Positions 10,106 to 19,387 of a stretch of 29,588 nucleotides of DNA are shown here, piece after piece. The notes beneath the pieces are model-generated. The model saw only the letters and a program-made list of their open reading frames with translations, made no database searches and was not told the DNA's origin. Each line of letters opens with the position of its first letter. Position 1 is the stretch's first letter. The DNA comes from Schoenoplectus triqueter. Its lineage: Eukaryota; Streptophyta; Magnoliopsida; Poales; Cyperaceae. The stretch is from NCBI GenBank assembly GCA_964058805.1, contig CAXKVV010000451.1, positions 1 to 29,588 on the forward strand, read 5' to 3'. The translations under genes were made by a program, and so were the position numbers.

Positions 10106-10680
10106 CATTATTGATTAGGATTATAAAAAAGGAAAATGAAAGAATGTAGCAAAATAACAAGAATCAAGAACTAAATGGATTGATCATCCAATTGACTGTG
10201 TAAAACCTTCTAGATTTAGCTACAAGATATGAAATACAAAGAAAAGCGCCAATTGAATTAATGGACATATGATCAATTACCTCTAAACTTGAATAGTAAT
10301 CCAAATCGGTTAGCTTCTGTGTAATTTCTCTATCTCTCTATAATTGGCCTTTAATAGTGAATGGATACTCTCAATTATTCTGCTAATGGATGTTTATGGA
10401 TGTGTGTGTGTTGCTGCTGGATTTTCAGTTTATATAGGCTAATTAGGCCGATTAATCTCAATTGTGATTGGTTGGTTGCCTTCCACTCGGATTGCCACCT
10501 TGGATTCATCCTCACCCTCCATTCTAATTCAATCAACGGCCCAGATGGGTTTGTGTTTGTTGCTGCAGCTGTATAACCGTTTCTGTTATTCCCTTTGACT
10601 GTGCCGCGATTTGGTTTGACTCCACACTCTCAATTACTCACATAATTCAACTGACAAGCGGGCCCGAGGCTATTACTTGC

Positions 10681-10688
10681 TATTTAAA
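10681..10688 (+). promoter_or_regulatory. Candidate TATA box for the antisense LTR transcript (copy A)
   Basis: TATTTAAA lies 330 bp upstream of the ATG at 11018, on the strand antisense to the LTR. LTR C has TATATAA at 27470-27476 ahead of the equivalent ATG. No transcript data support this. Confidence 0.4.
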
Positions 10689-11017
10689 CACTCCATGATC
10701 ACTCTGACTGCTGCTTCACTCATCCATCAACTCCAATTTCACTGAGCTCTCTTCTGCCCCGTTTCCTTCTCTTGATCAATTGGCATCCCATACTTCAAAT
10801 TGCCTCATCAATACACCTCCATTGGCGTCGCCTTGCCCTAAAGGATCGACTTTACCGTGCAATTTGATCTCCAGAGTGTCAATTCATCTCTTCTTATCAA
10901 CTCAATTCTCGGTAATAAACCGATTTCATCCTTTGTTCATCCCTTTTCATCTGTTGATTCAATAGCACCTATAATTCGATCGCCTAATCATCACTATCCG
11001 TCAGATCATCTTCAATC

Positions 11018-11183
11018 ATGGTGAGGCGTCAAGGGAAGCGGAAGGCGCAAGCTTTGCTTGAATCGGGCAATGGCGAGAGGAAGAAGGAGGGAGAAGGCCC
11101 TTCCGCCAGCTTGGATGCGCACGACACACGTGATCCAAAGGGCAGAGGAGAAGCGGAGCAGCGGCATAGGGCTCATGCGCCAG
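11018..11183 (+). CDS. Candidate first exon of the antisense PMD gene, LTR A copy
   Basis: The ATG at 11018 opens 55 codons plus one base, rich in Lys, Arg, Glu and Gln (for example KKEGEGPSA), which could act as a nuclear-localising N-terminus. It ends at GCGCCAG|GT (donor GT at 11184-11185) in phase 1. The LTR C copy ends at the same GCGCCAG|GT in the same phase although the two exons differ a lot. The phase fits the acceptor of the PMD exon at 22348. In L's 5' LTR this exon points outwards, into element R, so here it is not linked to a PMD body. Unspliced reading gives a 73-residue ORF of no known family. Expression is unproven. Confidence 0.5.
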
Positions 11184-11499
11184 GTTTATCTCTCTCTCAT
11201 TTTCTTTTCAAATTCAGTTGCGTTGAACTGAATGAATAGGCTATATAGACTTGGTTCATGGCTTAACTATGCGCCTCTGTCTGAATCTCTGACTATTGGG
11301 CCCCATTGTCAGATGTAAATGGGCTTAGGAGTAGCCATGTCAGCAATTTAGGATTAATCATGCTAATGTGGCGTGTTTCTATTGGTTGTGTCATCTGATC
11401 TGGCAATATTCATACTAATCTCCCTATTTAACCTTGCTGACTGTGTATTACTCTGTGAATGACACATGGCACATAATAGGGCCCACCTGTATAGCCTTG

Positions 11500-11830
11500 G
11501 CCCAATGGCCTGTTGCCATGTGTATCAACTGTAATTCATATGGTGAGGTGGCCGGCTAGAACAATGCCATGTGGCACAGCTGAGTTGAGATGGCTTCATG
11601 TGGCTGTGCCATGTGGCTTGAGGTTAGGTGAGGTGGCCTTCTCTGGTTGTGCCGTGTGGCACAGGGTTGGGCTAAGTGGACCTCTGGTGTGGTGCCATGT
11701 GGCACCAGGGTGGTGAGGTGGCCCACTGGCTGTCTGCCACGTGGCACTAAGGTGGGGCCCACCTGTCAGTGACTCATACCTGGGTGGGGCCCACTTGCTG
11801 ACATGGCCCAATGAGAGGCTGCCACGTGGC
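11500..11830. repeat. Degenerate repeat of GTGGCAC-type palindromes with two perfect G-boxes (LTR A)
   Basis: A roughly 45-50 bp unit with GTGCCATGTGGCAC-like palindromes repeats through this stretch. GCCACGTGGC, a perfect G-box, occurs at 11736-11745 and 11821-11830. GTGGGGCCCAC, a TCP-type site, occurs at 11752-11762 and 11784-11794. LTR C has the same G-boxes at 28536-28545 and 28621-28630. Confidence 0.7.
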
Positions 11831-12733
11831 ACACCCTCTCTCTTCGATTATTTTATACCTCCTGTGTTTCTTGTACCCAGTTTGTACCCAGAGCTGCTGT
11901 TATCCCCAACTTGCACCCAGGATTGCTCTGATCAAATCTCAGCCTTCGATTAATCTATTTAATCTGCCTTTATTTTCCCTGAATTTATTTTAATAGCTCC
12001 ACTTATCCAAAAATCATGAAAATTTCACCAAAAATCCCTAAATTCATGATGATCATCCCTGTAATTTTTTAATTCCATTTTTACCCCTCCTTCTCTGGAT
12101 TAAAAATTCTTTTATTCATAAAACCCTATTATTCTTTATGAATTAATCCCTGATCTCAATTGTAGCTCAATGTCTCTGCCAATTACCTCTCTCTTGCAGA
12201 AACCACCCTAACTAAATACCAATTAGACTTATATTGATATTCATTAGGGCTTGATTTGACCAAATGCTGACTACTTATCAGCAATTAATACAAATCTAGA
12301 CTTGATCAGATGGTTGCTCCCAGCTTTGGCACCTGATCAGTCTTGTGAAATTTACTTTCAATCCCTTAACATGAGGGTGACTTGGTCAAAGAACTGACTA
12401 CTTATCAGTAATTGACACAAATCAAAGCATGGTTAGGTGTTTGCTCGCAGCTTTGGCACCAGGTCAGCCTTGAAAGCAAAATCACATTTGGAATTTCTCA
12501 TGATTAGTTGCATCAAAATGCTAGCTTGGCATTGACATCATTTCATGTAGCATAGGGATTATACTGCTTCAGCTCCTTTCTAAGGTTAGCTTCAAAGGCA
12601 GATTTCTAGGGTTCAATTCTGACCCTCTTCAATAGGTCACTGAGGTGTGGGGTCCACCTGTCAGTGAGAATGGTCATATGGACAACTCATCAGATAGGCT
12701 ATGCTATTAGGTTCATCTACAAGGGACTGCCAT
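11831..12733. other. LTR U3/R-proximal segment shared by A, B and C; no gene
   Basis: This stretch is the best-conserved part of the LTR. It matches 28631-29530 in the same orientation and 23790-23010 as reverse complement. It includes paired motifs CTGACTACTTATCAG and GCTTTGGCACC, each present twice. I see no ORF of note. Confidence 0.7.
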
Positions 12734-12744
12734 GTGGGTCCCAC
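12734..12744. promoter_or_regulatory. GTGGGTCCCAC palindromic TCP-type site
   Basis: GTGGGNCCCAC fits the class I/II TCP binding consensus. The same site follows each promoter in the other copies: 22751-22761, 22997-23007 and 29531-29541. Confidence 0.4.
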
Positions 12745-12769
12745 TTGTCAGAAAAGGTATAATCACATG

Positions 12770-12817
12770 GTGACACCCAAGAGGTCTCCTCTCTCCCTCG
12801 ATCTTCTTGGGTGTCAC
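12770..12817 (-). promoter_or_regulatory. Transcript-start stem-loop, type 1, LTR A
   Basis: Arms 12770-12784 (GTGACACCCAAGAGG) and 12803-12817 pair at 14 of 15 positions around an 18-nt loop. In the sense direction (minus) the stem begins 30 bp after the TATA box, so an RNA started at the usual distance would begin at its base. Confidence 0.7.
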
Positions 12818-12846
12818 ACATGCTGAGTGGATAGAGAATAGCGGGG

Positions 12847-12854
12847 TATTTATA
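12847..12854 (-). promoter_or_regulatory. Sense TATA box of LTR A
   Basis: TATAAATA on the minus strand, in the context GAGTATAAATACCCCGC, is conserved in LTR B at 22641-22648. It would drive the L element transcript leftwards. Confidence 0.7.
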
Positions 12855-13024
12855 CTCTTCACTTTGCGCTCAGCATTCCATTGTGGGACTAATGGATTTG
12901 TTCCGGGGTTATGCAGCGACTTTTCCTGATCAGTGGGCCATCTTTCCACTGCTCTCTCTCTTCCCCCCTTTTCTTATGATTTATCATTATTCATCAATTT
13001 ATTTTCATTTATTTATCTACTCAT

Positions 13025-13043
13025 CCTTGAAATCTTTTCAAGG
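13025..13043. other. Hairpin beside the LTR A 5' terminus
   Basis: CCTTGAAA (13025-13032) pairs perfectly with TTTCAAGG (13036-13043) around a 3-nt loop, 7 bp inside the LTR end. LTR B has the same stem at 22461-22478 with a 2-nt loop. Confidence 0.65.
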
Positions 13044-13074
13044 GTAAACAGAAATCTACCGCTCCAACTCAGTC

Positions 13075-16000
13075 ATGAATATTGAAATAGAAGAAGAGAT
13101 GGCAGCGCTAGAGATCACTGTGGTTCCCGAAAGGCATTTCAAAGACCTCATACCAAGGGAGGTGAACCACATCCAAACCCTAAAGACCTTTGTTGTGCCG
13201 GCAAAGGTAGAGCGCATTAAAGGGAAAACTATCATCCACAAGTCTATAATTTTCTATCAGAGCGATTCAACCCAGTCTCTGAAGAATCCTGATCACAACA
13301 CTTGGAAGAAGTGGGTGATAGAACAAGAATCGGAGAATGCAACGAGCGGTGACGCTGCATCTCATCCCTTTGGAAAGGAGCTGTATAAACTAGCAAAAAG
13401 GGCGAAATGTCTAAGAGACATATCCAAGGCCGAGGCCAAGCGCTTTGATGAACTCTGGAATGGCGGCCAGAATAAAGTCCTGGGCCTGGACGGTAAAATA
13501 AAATATACCCGAGGGTTAGGGTATAACTGCGATGACGCAGCATGTTTTGAAGGGTCCCTCAAGGAGTACCGTATGGAAGAGAGCTGCTGCATGGCTTCTG
13601 TTGAAATGCCAGATGATAAAACAGAAGAGAACAATACCCCGGTCCTGAAAAATGCTTTGAAACAGCTGGAAAAAGAGCCTAACACGGTCGATGAGTTAGC
13701 TGAAATCAATTTGGGGACAGAAGAAGACCCACGACCAACCTTCATAAGCGCGTCTTTGCCGGAAGAGGTGGCTGACAGGTTGAAGACATTCCTTAAAAGC
13801 TATATGGACTGCTTCGCTTGGAGTTATAAAGAAATGCCTGGATTAGATCCTAACGTGGCGGTCCATTACTTGAAAATTGATCCAACCTTCAAGCCAATTA
13901 AACAGGCGCCGAGGCGAATGAGAATAGAACTCGAAGAGAAGGTCGTGGAGGAAACAAAGAAACTCATCGACGCCGGTTTCATACGGGAAGAGGAGACACC
14001 AGAATGGGTGGCTAGCATTGTCCCGGTTAAGAAGAAAAATGGGCAAATCCGCATTTGCGTAGACTTTCGGGACCTAAACAAGGCGTGCCCTAAGGATGAT
14101 TTCCCGCTCCCAGTAACCGAAATCATAATCGACCATACATCCTCCTATGAAGTCTTCTCCTTCATGGACGGTTACGCGGGCTATAATCAAATTAAGATGG
14201 CGCCAGAAGATGAGAGGCACACGGCATTCCGCACGCCGATTGGCATATATTGTTACAAAGTCATGCCGTTTGGGCTCAAAAATGCAGGAGCCACCTACCA
14301 ACGGGCGATGACGAAGATATTCGACGATCTAATCCACAAAATAGTAGAATGCTATGTGGACGATCTAGTCATCAAGGCCATGTCATATGAAGAACACCTC
14401 CAATATCTTGAGGTCGTTTTCAACCGTTTAAGAGAACATGCGCTCAAACTAAACCCGTTGAAATGCGCATTCATGGTATCATCTGGTAAATTTCTAGGGT
14501 TTGTAGTACGCCATAGGGGAATTGAGATAGACCCGGGCAAGATCAAAGCAATAACTGAACTATCCCCGCCAAAGAATTTAAAACAATTGCGATCTTTGCA
14601 AGGGCAATTGGCGTACATTAGGCGGTTCATAGCCAACCTATCGGGTAAAATCCAACCTTTCACCCGGCTGACCAAGAAGAATATCCCGTTTAAATGGGAT
14701 GGCGAGTGCCAGCGAGCCTTTGAAGAAATCAAGGCATATCTACTCAACCCTCCAGTGTTGGCGGCACCCACACCTGGGAAGGAACTTATCCTATATACAA
14801 CCGCCCTAGATGGATCCTTGGGAGCCCTATTGGCACAAGAGAACCAGGATGGTAATCAAAATGCGCTGTATTACTTAAGTCGCATGATGGTAGGGGCAGA
14901 ACACGGGTATTCACCGATCGAGAAGCATTGTTTAGCCCTAATCTTCGCGGTGAAGAAATTGAGGCATTACATGCTAGCCCACAAAATCATATTAATATCC
15001 AAGGTGGACCCTCTCAAATATTTGATGACTCGGCCAATGCTAACGGGGAGGCTGGCCAAGTGGGCTATCATCCTCACTGAGTTTGACATCACATATACAC
15101 CGCAAAAGGCGATAAAGGGGCAGGCGCTAGCAGATTTCTTAGCTGCACACCCGATCCAAGACGACTCCCCATTAAAATGTGACTTCCCTGATGAGGAAAC
15201 CCTACATGTTGAAGAAGGAAGTCCTATATGGGAGATGTACTTTGATGGTGCTTCTTCAATCAAGCCAATCGCGGGCCCGGGAGTCCCAACCGTGCGAGCT
15301 GGCGCAGGACTAGTCTTCGTAACCCCGGAGGGCGGGATAATACGACATTCTCTGGCTTTAACCGAACCATGCACAAATAATGAAGCAGAGCATGAGGCAC
15401 TCATCGCCGGACTAGAGCTATCACTGGAGCTAGAGATCAAGGCTGTACGCATCTTTGGGGATTCACAGTTGATAATAAATCAAATAATTGGCGAATACAA
15501 GGTCTTGAAGCCGGAGCTAATACAATATCACCAAAAGGCCATGGAATTAATGAAGAAAATCCCGTACGTGTCCATCGAGAAGGTCACGAGGGCCGTGAAT
15601 GGTGAAGCAGATGCGTTGGCCAAACTCGCCAAAGAGCTGGGTGAACCAACAGAGCCGGAAATCCACATCATCGTTCGTAATAGAAGGCCATTATCATTGT
15701 GTCAGACGACAGATAATGCGAATAATGAAAATACTGGGCTGGAAAAGGTGGAATGCCAAGAAACAATGATAACTGAAAATGATGATTGGAGACAACCGTT
15801 CATCGAATATTTCCGGCATGGTACCCTCCCCAAGGATAAAAGGATAGCTGATCAACTAAGAAAACGGGTACTACGGTATGCGTATGTGGGCAACACGTTA
15901 TACCGTAGGTCTTACGATCAACTATGGCTGAGGTGTGTATCAGGGCCTGAAGCCGGGCAGGTTATGAAAGAAGTTCATTCCGGGCTATGCGGAGCACATC

Positions 16001-17034
16001 AGTCTGGGCCAAAAATGAAGTTAAAGATCAAGCGAATGGGATATTATTGGCCCACGATGGTGGCTGATTGTGAAGAGCACGCGAAGAAGTGCCGTATGTG
16101 CCAAATACATGGCCCTTTTATACATCAAGCGCCAAACCCGTTGCACCCCACGGTAGCATCCTGGCCATTTAATATGTGGGGCACAGACATAGTGGGGCCC
16201 ATAGACCCTCCGACGTCGAGAGGTCACCGGTTCATCCTGGCGGCGACAGATTACTTTACAAAATGGGCCGAGGCCGTCCCGCTTAAAGAAGTTAAAGCAT
16301 CCGATGTGGTTAAGTTCTTTAAGACGCACATCCTCTACCGATTCGGCACACCCCAACGAATAATATCCGATAACGGGACGGCCTTCAAGAGCTCCAAAGT
16401 CTATGCCTTGGCGGAGCAATTTAACATTGATTGGAGATTCTCGTCCATTTACAACCCGAGAGCCAATGGCCTGGCCGAAGCCTTTAATAAAACCCTAATA
16501 AATATCATGAAGAAGACCGTGGACGGCAACCAACGAGACTGGGATAATCGTCTACAGGAGGCATTATGGGCTTACCGAACTACGTACCGAACGCCTACGC
16601 AAGCTACCCCGTATTCTTTGGCTTTTGGGGTTGAAGCCGTCCTCCCTCTTGAGGTGGAACTACCGTCATTGCGGGTGGCTATGCAAAATGACATGACCAT
16701 GGACGAATGCCAACAACTTAGACTGGATGAGTTGGATGCCATGGACGAGAAGAGATTAATAGCCCAGCAGAACCTCGAAATATATCAGGCAAAAATGGCA
16801 AGGGCATATGACAAAATGGCGCGAGTCAGGGCATTTCAACAAGGAGAGCTTGTTCTTGTCCTTAAAAGGCCGATCATTGGCCGGCACATCGGTCCAAAAT
16901 TCTCTCCAAATTGGGAAGGGCCATATGTAATTGAGAAGGTATACGAGGGCGGCGCATACCAACTCATAGATCATGAAGGTGAAAGGCCCATGCCACCGAT
17001 TAATGGGCGATATCTGAAGAAGTACTACACATAG
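13075..17034 (+). CDS. pol polyprotein of element R (RT, RNase H, second RNase H, integrase), 5'-truncated
   Basis: This is the C-terminal 1319 residues of the family polyprotein; the true frame is already open at 13051, and the ATG at 13075 is simply the first Met after the L insertion. Residues 1-265 are the linker before RT. RT spans about 275-475, with D365 in FSFMDGY and YVDD at 427-430. The first RNase H, about 540-695, has TTAL where the first catalytic Asp is expected. The second, archaeal-type RNase H has D724, E770/E772, D796 and D846. The integrase has H968, H975, C1006 and C1009 for zinc, D1038, D1099 and E1135 for catalysis (35 residues between the last two), and a GPY-type end near 1272-1316 (NWEGPYVI). 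There are no stops. Without gag and protease it cannot act alone. Confidence 0.9.
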   Translation: MNIEIEEEMAALEITVVPERHFKDLIPREVNHIQTLKTFVVPAKVERIKGKTIIHKSIIFYQSDSTQSLKNPDHNTWKKWVIEQESENATSGDAASHPFGKELYKLAKRAKCLRDISKAEAKRFDELWNGGQNKVLGLDGKIKYTRGLGYNCDDAACFEGSLKEYRMEESCCMASVEMPDDKTEENNTPVLKNALKQLEKEPNTVDELAEINLGTEEDPRPTFISASLPEEVADRLKTFLKSYMDCFAWSYKEMPGLDPNVAVHYLKIDPTFKPIKQAPRRMRIELEEKVVEETKKLIDAGFIREEETPEWVASIVPVKKKNGQIRICVDFRDLNKACPKDDFPLPVTEIIIDHTSSYEVFSFMDGYAGYNQIKMAPEDERHTAFRTPIGIYCYKVMPFGLKNAGATYQRAMTKIFDDLIHKIVECYVDDLVIKAMSYEEHLQYLEVVFNRLREHALKLNPLKCAFMVSSGKFLGFVVRHRGIEIDPGKIKAITELSPPKNLKQLRSLQGQLAYIRRFIANLSGKIQPFTRLTKKNIPFKWDGECQRAFEEIKAYLLNPPVLAAPTPGKELILYTTALDGSLGALLAQENQDGNQNALYYLSRMMVGAEHGYSPIEKHCLALIFAVKKLRHYMLAHKIILISKVDPLKYLMTRPMLTGRLAKWAIILTEFDITYTPQKAIKGQALADFLAAHPIQDDSPLKCDFPDEETLHVEEGSPIWEMYFDGASSIKPIAGPGVPTVRAGAGLVFVTPEGGIIRHSLALTEPCTNNEAEHEALIAGLELSLELEIKAVRIFGDSQLIINQIIGEYKVLKPELIQYHQKAMELMKKIPYVSIEKVTRAVNGEADALAKLAKELGEPTEPEIHIIVRNRRPLSLCQTTDNANNENTGLEKVECQETMITENDDWRQPFIEYFRHGTLPKDKRIADQLRKRVLRYAYVGNTLYRRSYDQLWLRCVSGPEAGQVMKEVHSGLCGAHQSGPKMKLKIKRMGYYWPTMVADCEEHAKKCRMCQIHGPFIHQAPNPLHPTVASWPFNMWGTDIVGPIDPPTSRGHRFILAATDYFTKWAEAVPLKEVKASDVVKFFKTHILYRFGTPQRIISDNGTAFKSSKVYALAEQFNIDWRFSSIYNPRANGLAEAFNKTLINIMKKTVDGNQRDWDNRLQEALWAYRTTYRTPTQATPYSLAFGVEAVLPLEVELPSLRVAMQNDMTMDECQQLRLDELDAMDEKRLIAQQNLEIYQAKMARAYDKMARVRAFQQGELVLVLKRPIIGRHIGPKFSPNWEGPYVIEKVYEGGAYQLIDHEGERPMPPINGRYLKKYYT

Positions 17035-17069
17035 CCCGGAGCGGGGCCAACCGAGTAGTATTTATTGTA

Positions 17070-17075
17070 AATAAA
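17070..17075 (+). terminator. AATAAA downstream of R pol
   Basis: An AATAAA lies 36 bp after the pol stop. It is a possible polyadenylation signal, but a retrotransposon transcript should read on to the LTR, so its use is doubtful. Confidence 0.25.
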
Positions 17076-17711
17076 TAAGGAGGGAATAAGTGTTCGTTTA
17101 CACACACGTGCACGAAACACGAACCCATGTCTAACCTCCATTTTTGCATAAAAATCCCAAAAACCCTACTTGTGCATCTGTAAATAGAATGCATCCAAAA
17201 ATCTAAAACCACACAAACACATTTAGCCCTATACAAAATAAAAATAGAATAAGGGAATACAACGCCAAAACCACGCGAGAATGCAAGGCGAGAGCTTTGG
17301 TGTTTGGGCTCATAATACAAATACCACTGGGTTTGTCCATTTGATACAGAATAAACACAAAAATGGGCAGGGTTTGCAGTTTGTCCCTCAAACTATCTGT
17401 TGCCCAATGACGAAAGTTGCTCATATTGGTCGCCCGCGGCGCAAGTCAAGGGATAGGTCGAGCAAATTGGTGGCTAGCAAATAGTCGCTTCTGAGGGCAT
17501 GTAAATAAATAACTCTCGTATTATTAGTAGCATGTATCACTAATAACAAAAATTTGCCCTCTTCTGATAAAATAAAAGGATATATATGTAAAACAATAAA
17601 AACCTACTTTCCTGCTCATAAAAATAAAAAATAAAAATAAATAAAAATAATAAAACATTTTTAATAAGGGGTTGCCACCTTTGTCCCCGACACCACGAGT
17701 GTTATACAAAG
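17076..17711. other. Spacer after pol, no gene seen
   Basis: A/T-rich, A-run-rich sequence between pol and the tandem repeat. ORFs here are short and show no recognisable motif. Confidence 0.5.
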
Positions 17712-18180
17712 CCAGGTTGGGTGCATTCATCCGTAAAAGCACCACACGCCCGAAGAAATGGTGTGTCATAATCCCACGACATATCATGGAGGGGTCAGAC
17801 CAAGGGTTTACGCTTGTACCCGACATTTCATGTTAAACAAAGCGGCTCGCTTAAAGAAGTGACTCAGGTCATGGAGAGCGAACCTACCCGATGAAAGCCT
17901 GTCTCGCAGGGATGCGTGATGGATGTTTGAGGGTAGCTAAAATATAAAAAACCAGGTTGGGTACATTCATCCGCAAAAGTACCACACGCCCAAGGAGGTG
18001 ATCTGTTTCTAATCCCAAAATAGATCATGGAGGGGTCAGATTAAGGGTTTATGCTTTTGCCCGACATTCAGTGTCAAATAAAGTAATTCGCTTAAAGAAG
18101 TGACTCAGGTCATGGAGAGCGGACTTACCCGATGAAAGCCTGTCTCGCAGGGATGCGTGATGGATGTTTGAGGGTAGTAC
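17712..18180. repeat. Two-unit tandem repeat, period 240 bp
   Basis: CCAGGTTGGGTnCATTCATCCG starts at 17712 and 17952. Both units end with GATGCGTGATGGATGTTTGAGGGTAG. The units are alike over most of their length, and each holds GAAGTGACTCAGGTCATGGAGAGCG. Confidence 0.85.
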
Positions 18181-18776
18181 CCCCACAAAACAAATTGAGT
18201 GGAGATGAGTGAATGTGAGTTTCCACTTTAGCACGCAAAGGTGCACAAATGAGGGGAGAGTGGGTGAGCTTCCACAAAATAAATGTCAATTAAATATACA
18301 AGGAGCATCCACAAAATGGTGTTATCAATTGCATCCATAATTCAATTGATACTGGTAAGTTTATCCGTCAGTAATAAAGGGATAAACGGGTTTATTCTGT
18401 ACCCGGCTTAGAGGTCAATACAGACAGGTTCGGTATCCGTAAAATACCCCGGTTACTTGAGTTTTGTATTGCCATGAATAAAAAGAAATGATGTATAGAA
18501 TGAATGTAATAGGATGTTGTAAGATTTTCCTTTTATTGTGTTTAGACGCTGCGAAAGAATGAAGCAGTTGTAATAGGGCGCTTTTGCAAATAAGATTAGA
18601 GGTGCACAGCATGAATGGATGAAATATTTCCTCGCGCTGCAGAGGAAGCGATGAAGGGATAATAATAATAAAGGCAAGCATCATCCACAACAAGAGATCA
18701 AAATGATAAATGTCAATACATCCTATATCAAGTATGGCAAAAAGAAAAGGAGAAAAGAAGAAATAGAAAGTGCAGT
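18181..18776. other. Region between the tandem repeat and the antisense gene stop
   Basis: It probably carries the 3' untranslated region of the antisense gene. On the minus strand AATAAA lies at 18537-18532, 240 nt after the stop. On the plus strand a 25-nt uninterrupted purine run occupies 18739-18763. No ORF of interest. Confidence 0.5.
18532..18537 (-). terminator. Candidate polyadenylation signal of the antisense PMD gene
   Basis: AATAAA on the minus strand, 240 nt past the stop codon at 18777-18779. Confidence 0.4.
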
Positions 18777-19387
18777 CTATGGGCCCAAAAAGCGGGACTC
18801 CAACTCTAATAGCACAGTGCTAATAGTCTCTAAATGAGTATGGAGGGAGTGCCTATCCTCCTCCGAAGCTGCCTCGAAGTCCAAGAACTGAGCGAAGGCA
18901 CTATCCCGAGCACTCGTGTAAATCTGCAGCTCCGGGAGACGTCCCGCCAGATGTCGAGAGAAGCCCTCCACTGATGATCTGTGGTCCTCTAGCTCCTGCA
19001 CGAGCAGTCGAGCGGGCCCACCACTGACTCCCATAGAGCGGAGAGTGGCACAAGAAGAGAGCCGCTGAAGATAATGGAGTCGAGCAGCCTCCAAATGCCT
19101 GCGCAGCTCATGGATCTCCAACTCGTGCTGGTATACGAGAGAGCTCGCATCCTGATAAGCCCTGAGCAGCTCCTCACACCTCCTAGAAATGAAAATGCTC
19201 TCGAGACGAGGTGCAATGAGTAGAGCTGGCGCGATGGTATCCCGCATCAACCCATACCAGTCAAAAGAGAAGCCGTCGGGCAGAGAGTCCAGGACTTCAA
19301 AATCTAGAGGGTAACCTCCGAAGAAGGTATCTCGGAGTGCATCCCCCAGCGCGGCCAAGGCGAGCTGCACATCCCTCGATGAAACAT
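18777..19387 (-). CDS. Exon 7 of the antisense PMD gene (helix-rich C-terminus)
   Basis: About 203 residues follow the acceptor CTTGCAG|AT. Leu/Glu/Arg-rich helices dominate (for example YQHELEIHELRRHLEAARLHYLQRL), which suggests a coiled coil or helical bundle. It ends ESRFLGP at a TAG. No catalytic motif is visible. It may mediate self-association, but this is a guess. Confidence 0.65.

Larger units (their letters stand above)
9001..10680. other. Central LTR A segment, diverged from LTR C
   Basis: It begins with two GGGCCGyCAGAT motifs shared with C (25861-25940), then becomes hard to align with C until the antisense exon. On the plus strand it shows TATATATAAGG at 9187-9197 and a strong donor, CTCG|GTAAGT at 9401-9410, not kept in C. 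It also carries the two cloverleaf motifs. I see no protein-coding gene. Confidence 0.5.
1..13050 (-). mobile_element. Element L: Ty3/gypsy (Tat-like) LTR retrotransposon, 5' LTR to mid-RT, off the left edge
   Basis: Read on the minus strand, this segment has the order 5' LTR (13050 to 6252), a 5-nt spacer, a primer-binding site, a 134-nt leader and a gag-pro-pol frame open to the window edge. The right end is sharp. TGTTTACCC begins at 13050, and the same nine bases begin the independent LTR copy at 22454; both copies become unrelated immediately outside that point. To the right, element R continues at 13051, so L is inserted in R. The rest of L (RT end, RNase H, integrase, 3' LTR) must lie left of position 1. 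A 5-bp target duplication, probably GAAAT as at 13051-13055, is predicted beyond the window and cannot be checked here. Confidence 0.85.
6252..13050 (-). mobile_element. LTR A (5' LTR of element L, about 6.8 kb)
   Basis: The boundaries are TGT at 13050 and ACA at 6252, matching inverted LTR ends, with a primer-binding site next to the second. The sense TATA box is at 12854-12847, only about 200 bp inside the 5' end, so most of the LTR would be R/U5. Going down in plus coordinates it holds: a promoter with hairpin (12770-12854), GTGGCAC-type repeats with G-boxes (11500-11830), an antisense first exon (11018-11183), cloverleaf motifs (9726-9778 and 10033-10105), an AT-rich kilobase (7780-9000), a hairpin array (7537-7730), a degenerate minisatellite (6576-7105) and a GC-rich end. 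C (23998-29588) and B (22454-23790) are further copies. The 3' boundary is less certain than the 5' one. Confidence 0.8.

Noticed and set aside
9001..11240. Host gene fragment captured in the LTR
   Set aside because: TATA-like, untranslated-like and exon-like parts exist, but apart from the short basic exon no protein similarity can be supported.
12769..12817. Rho-independent type terminator
   Set aside because: The stem lies just after a TATA box in a eukaryotic LTR and has no T-run; a transcript-start hairpin fits better.
13244..16974. Minus-strand ORFs inside R pol
   Set aside because: Shadows of the pol frame, and near copies of the shadow ORFs in the left copy.
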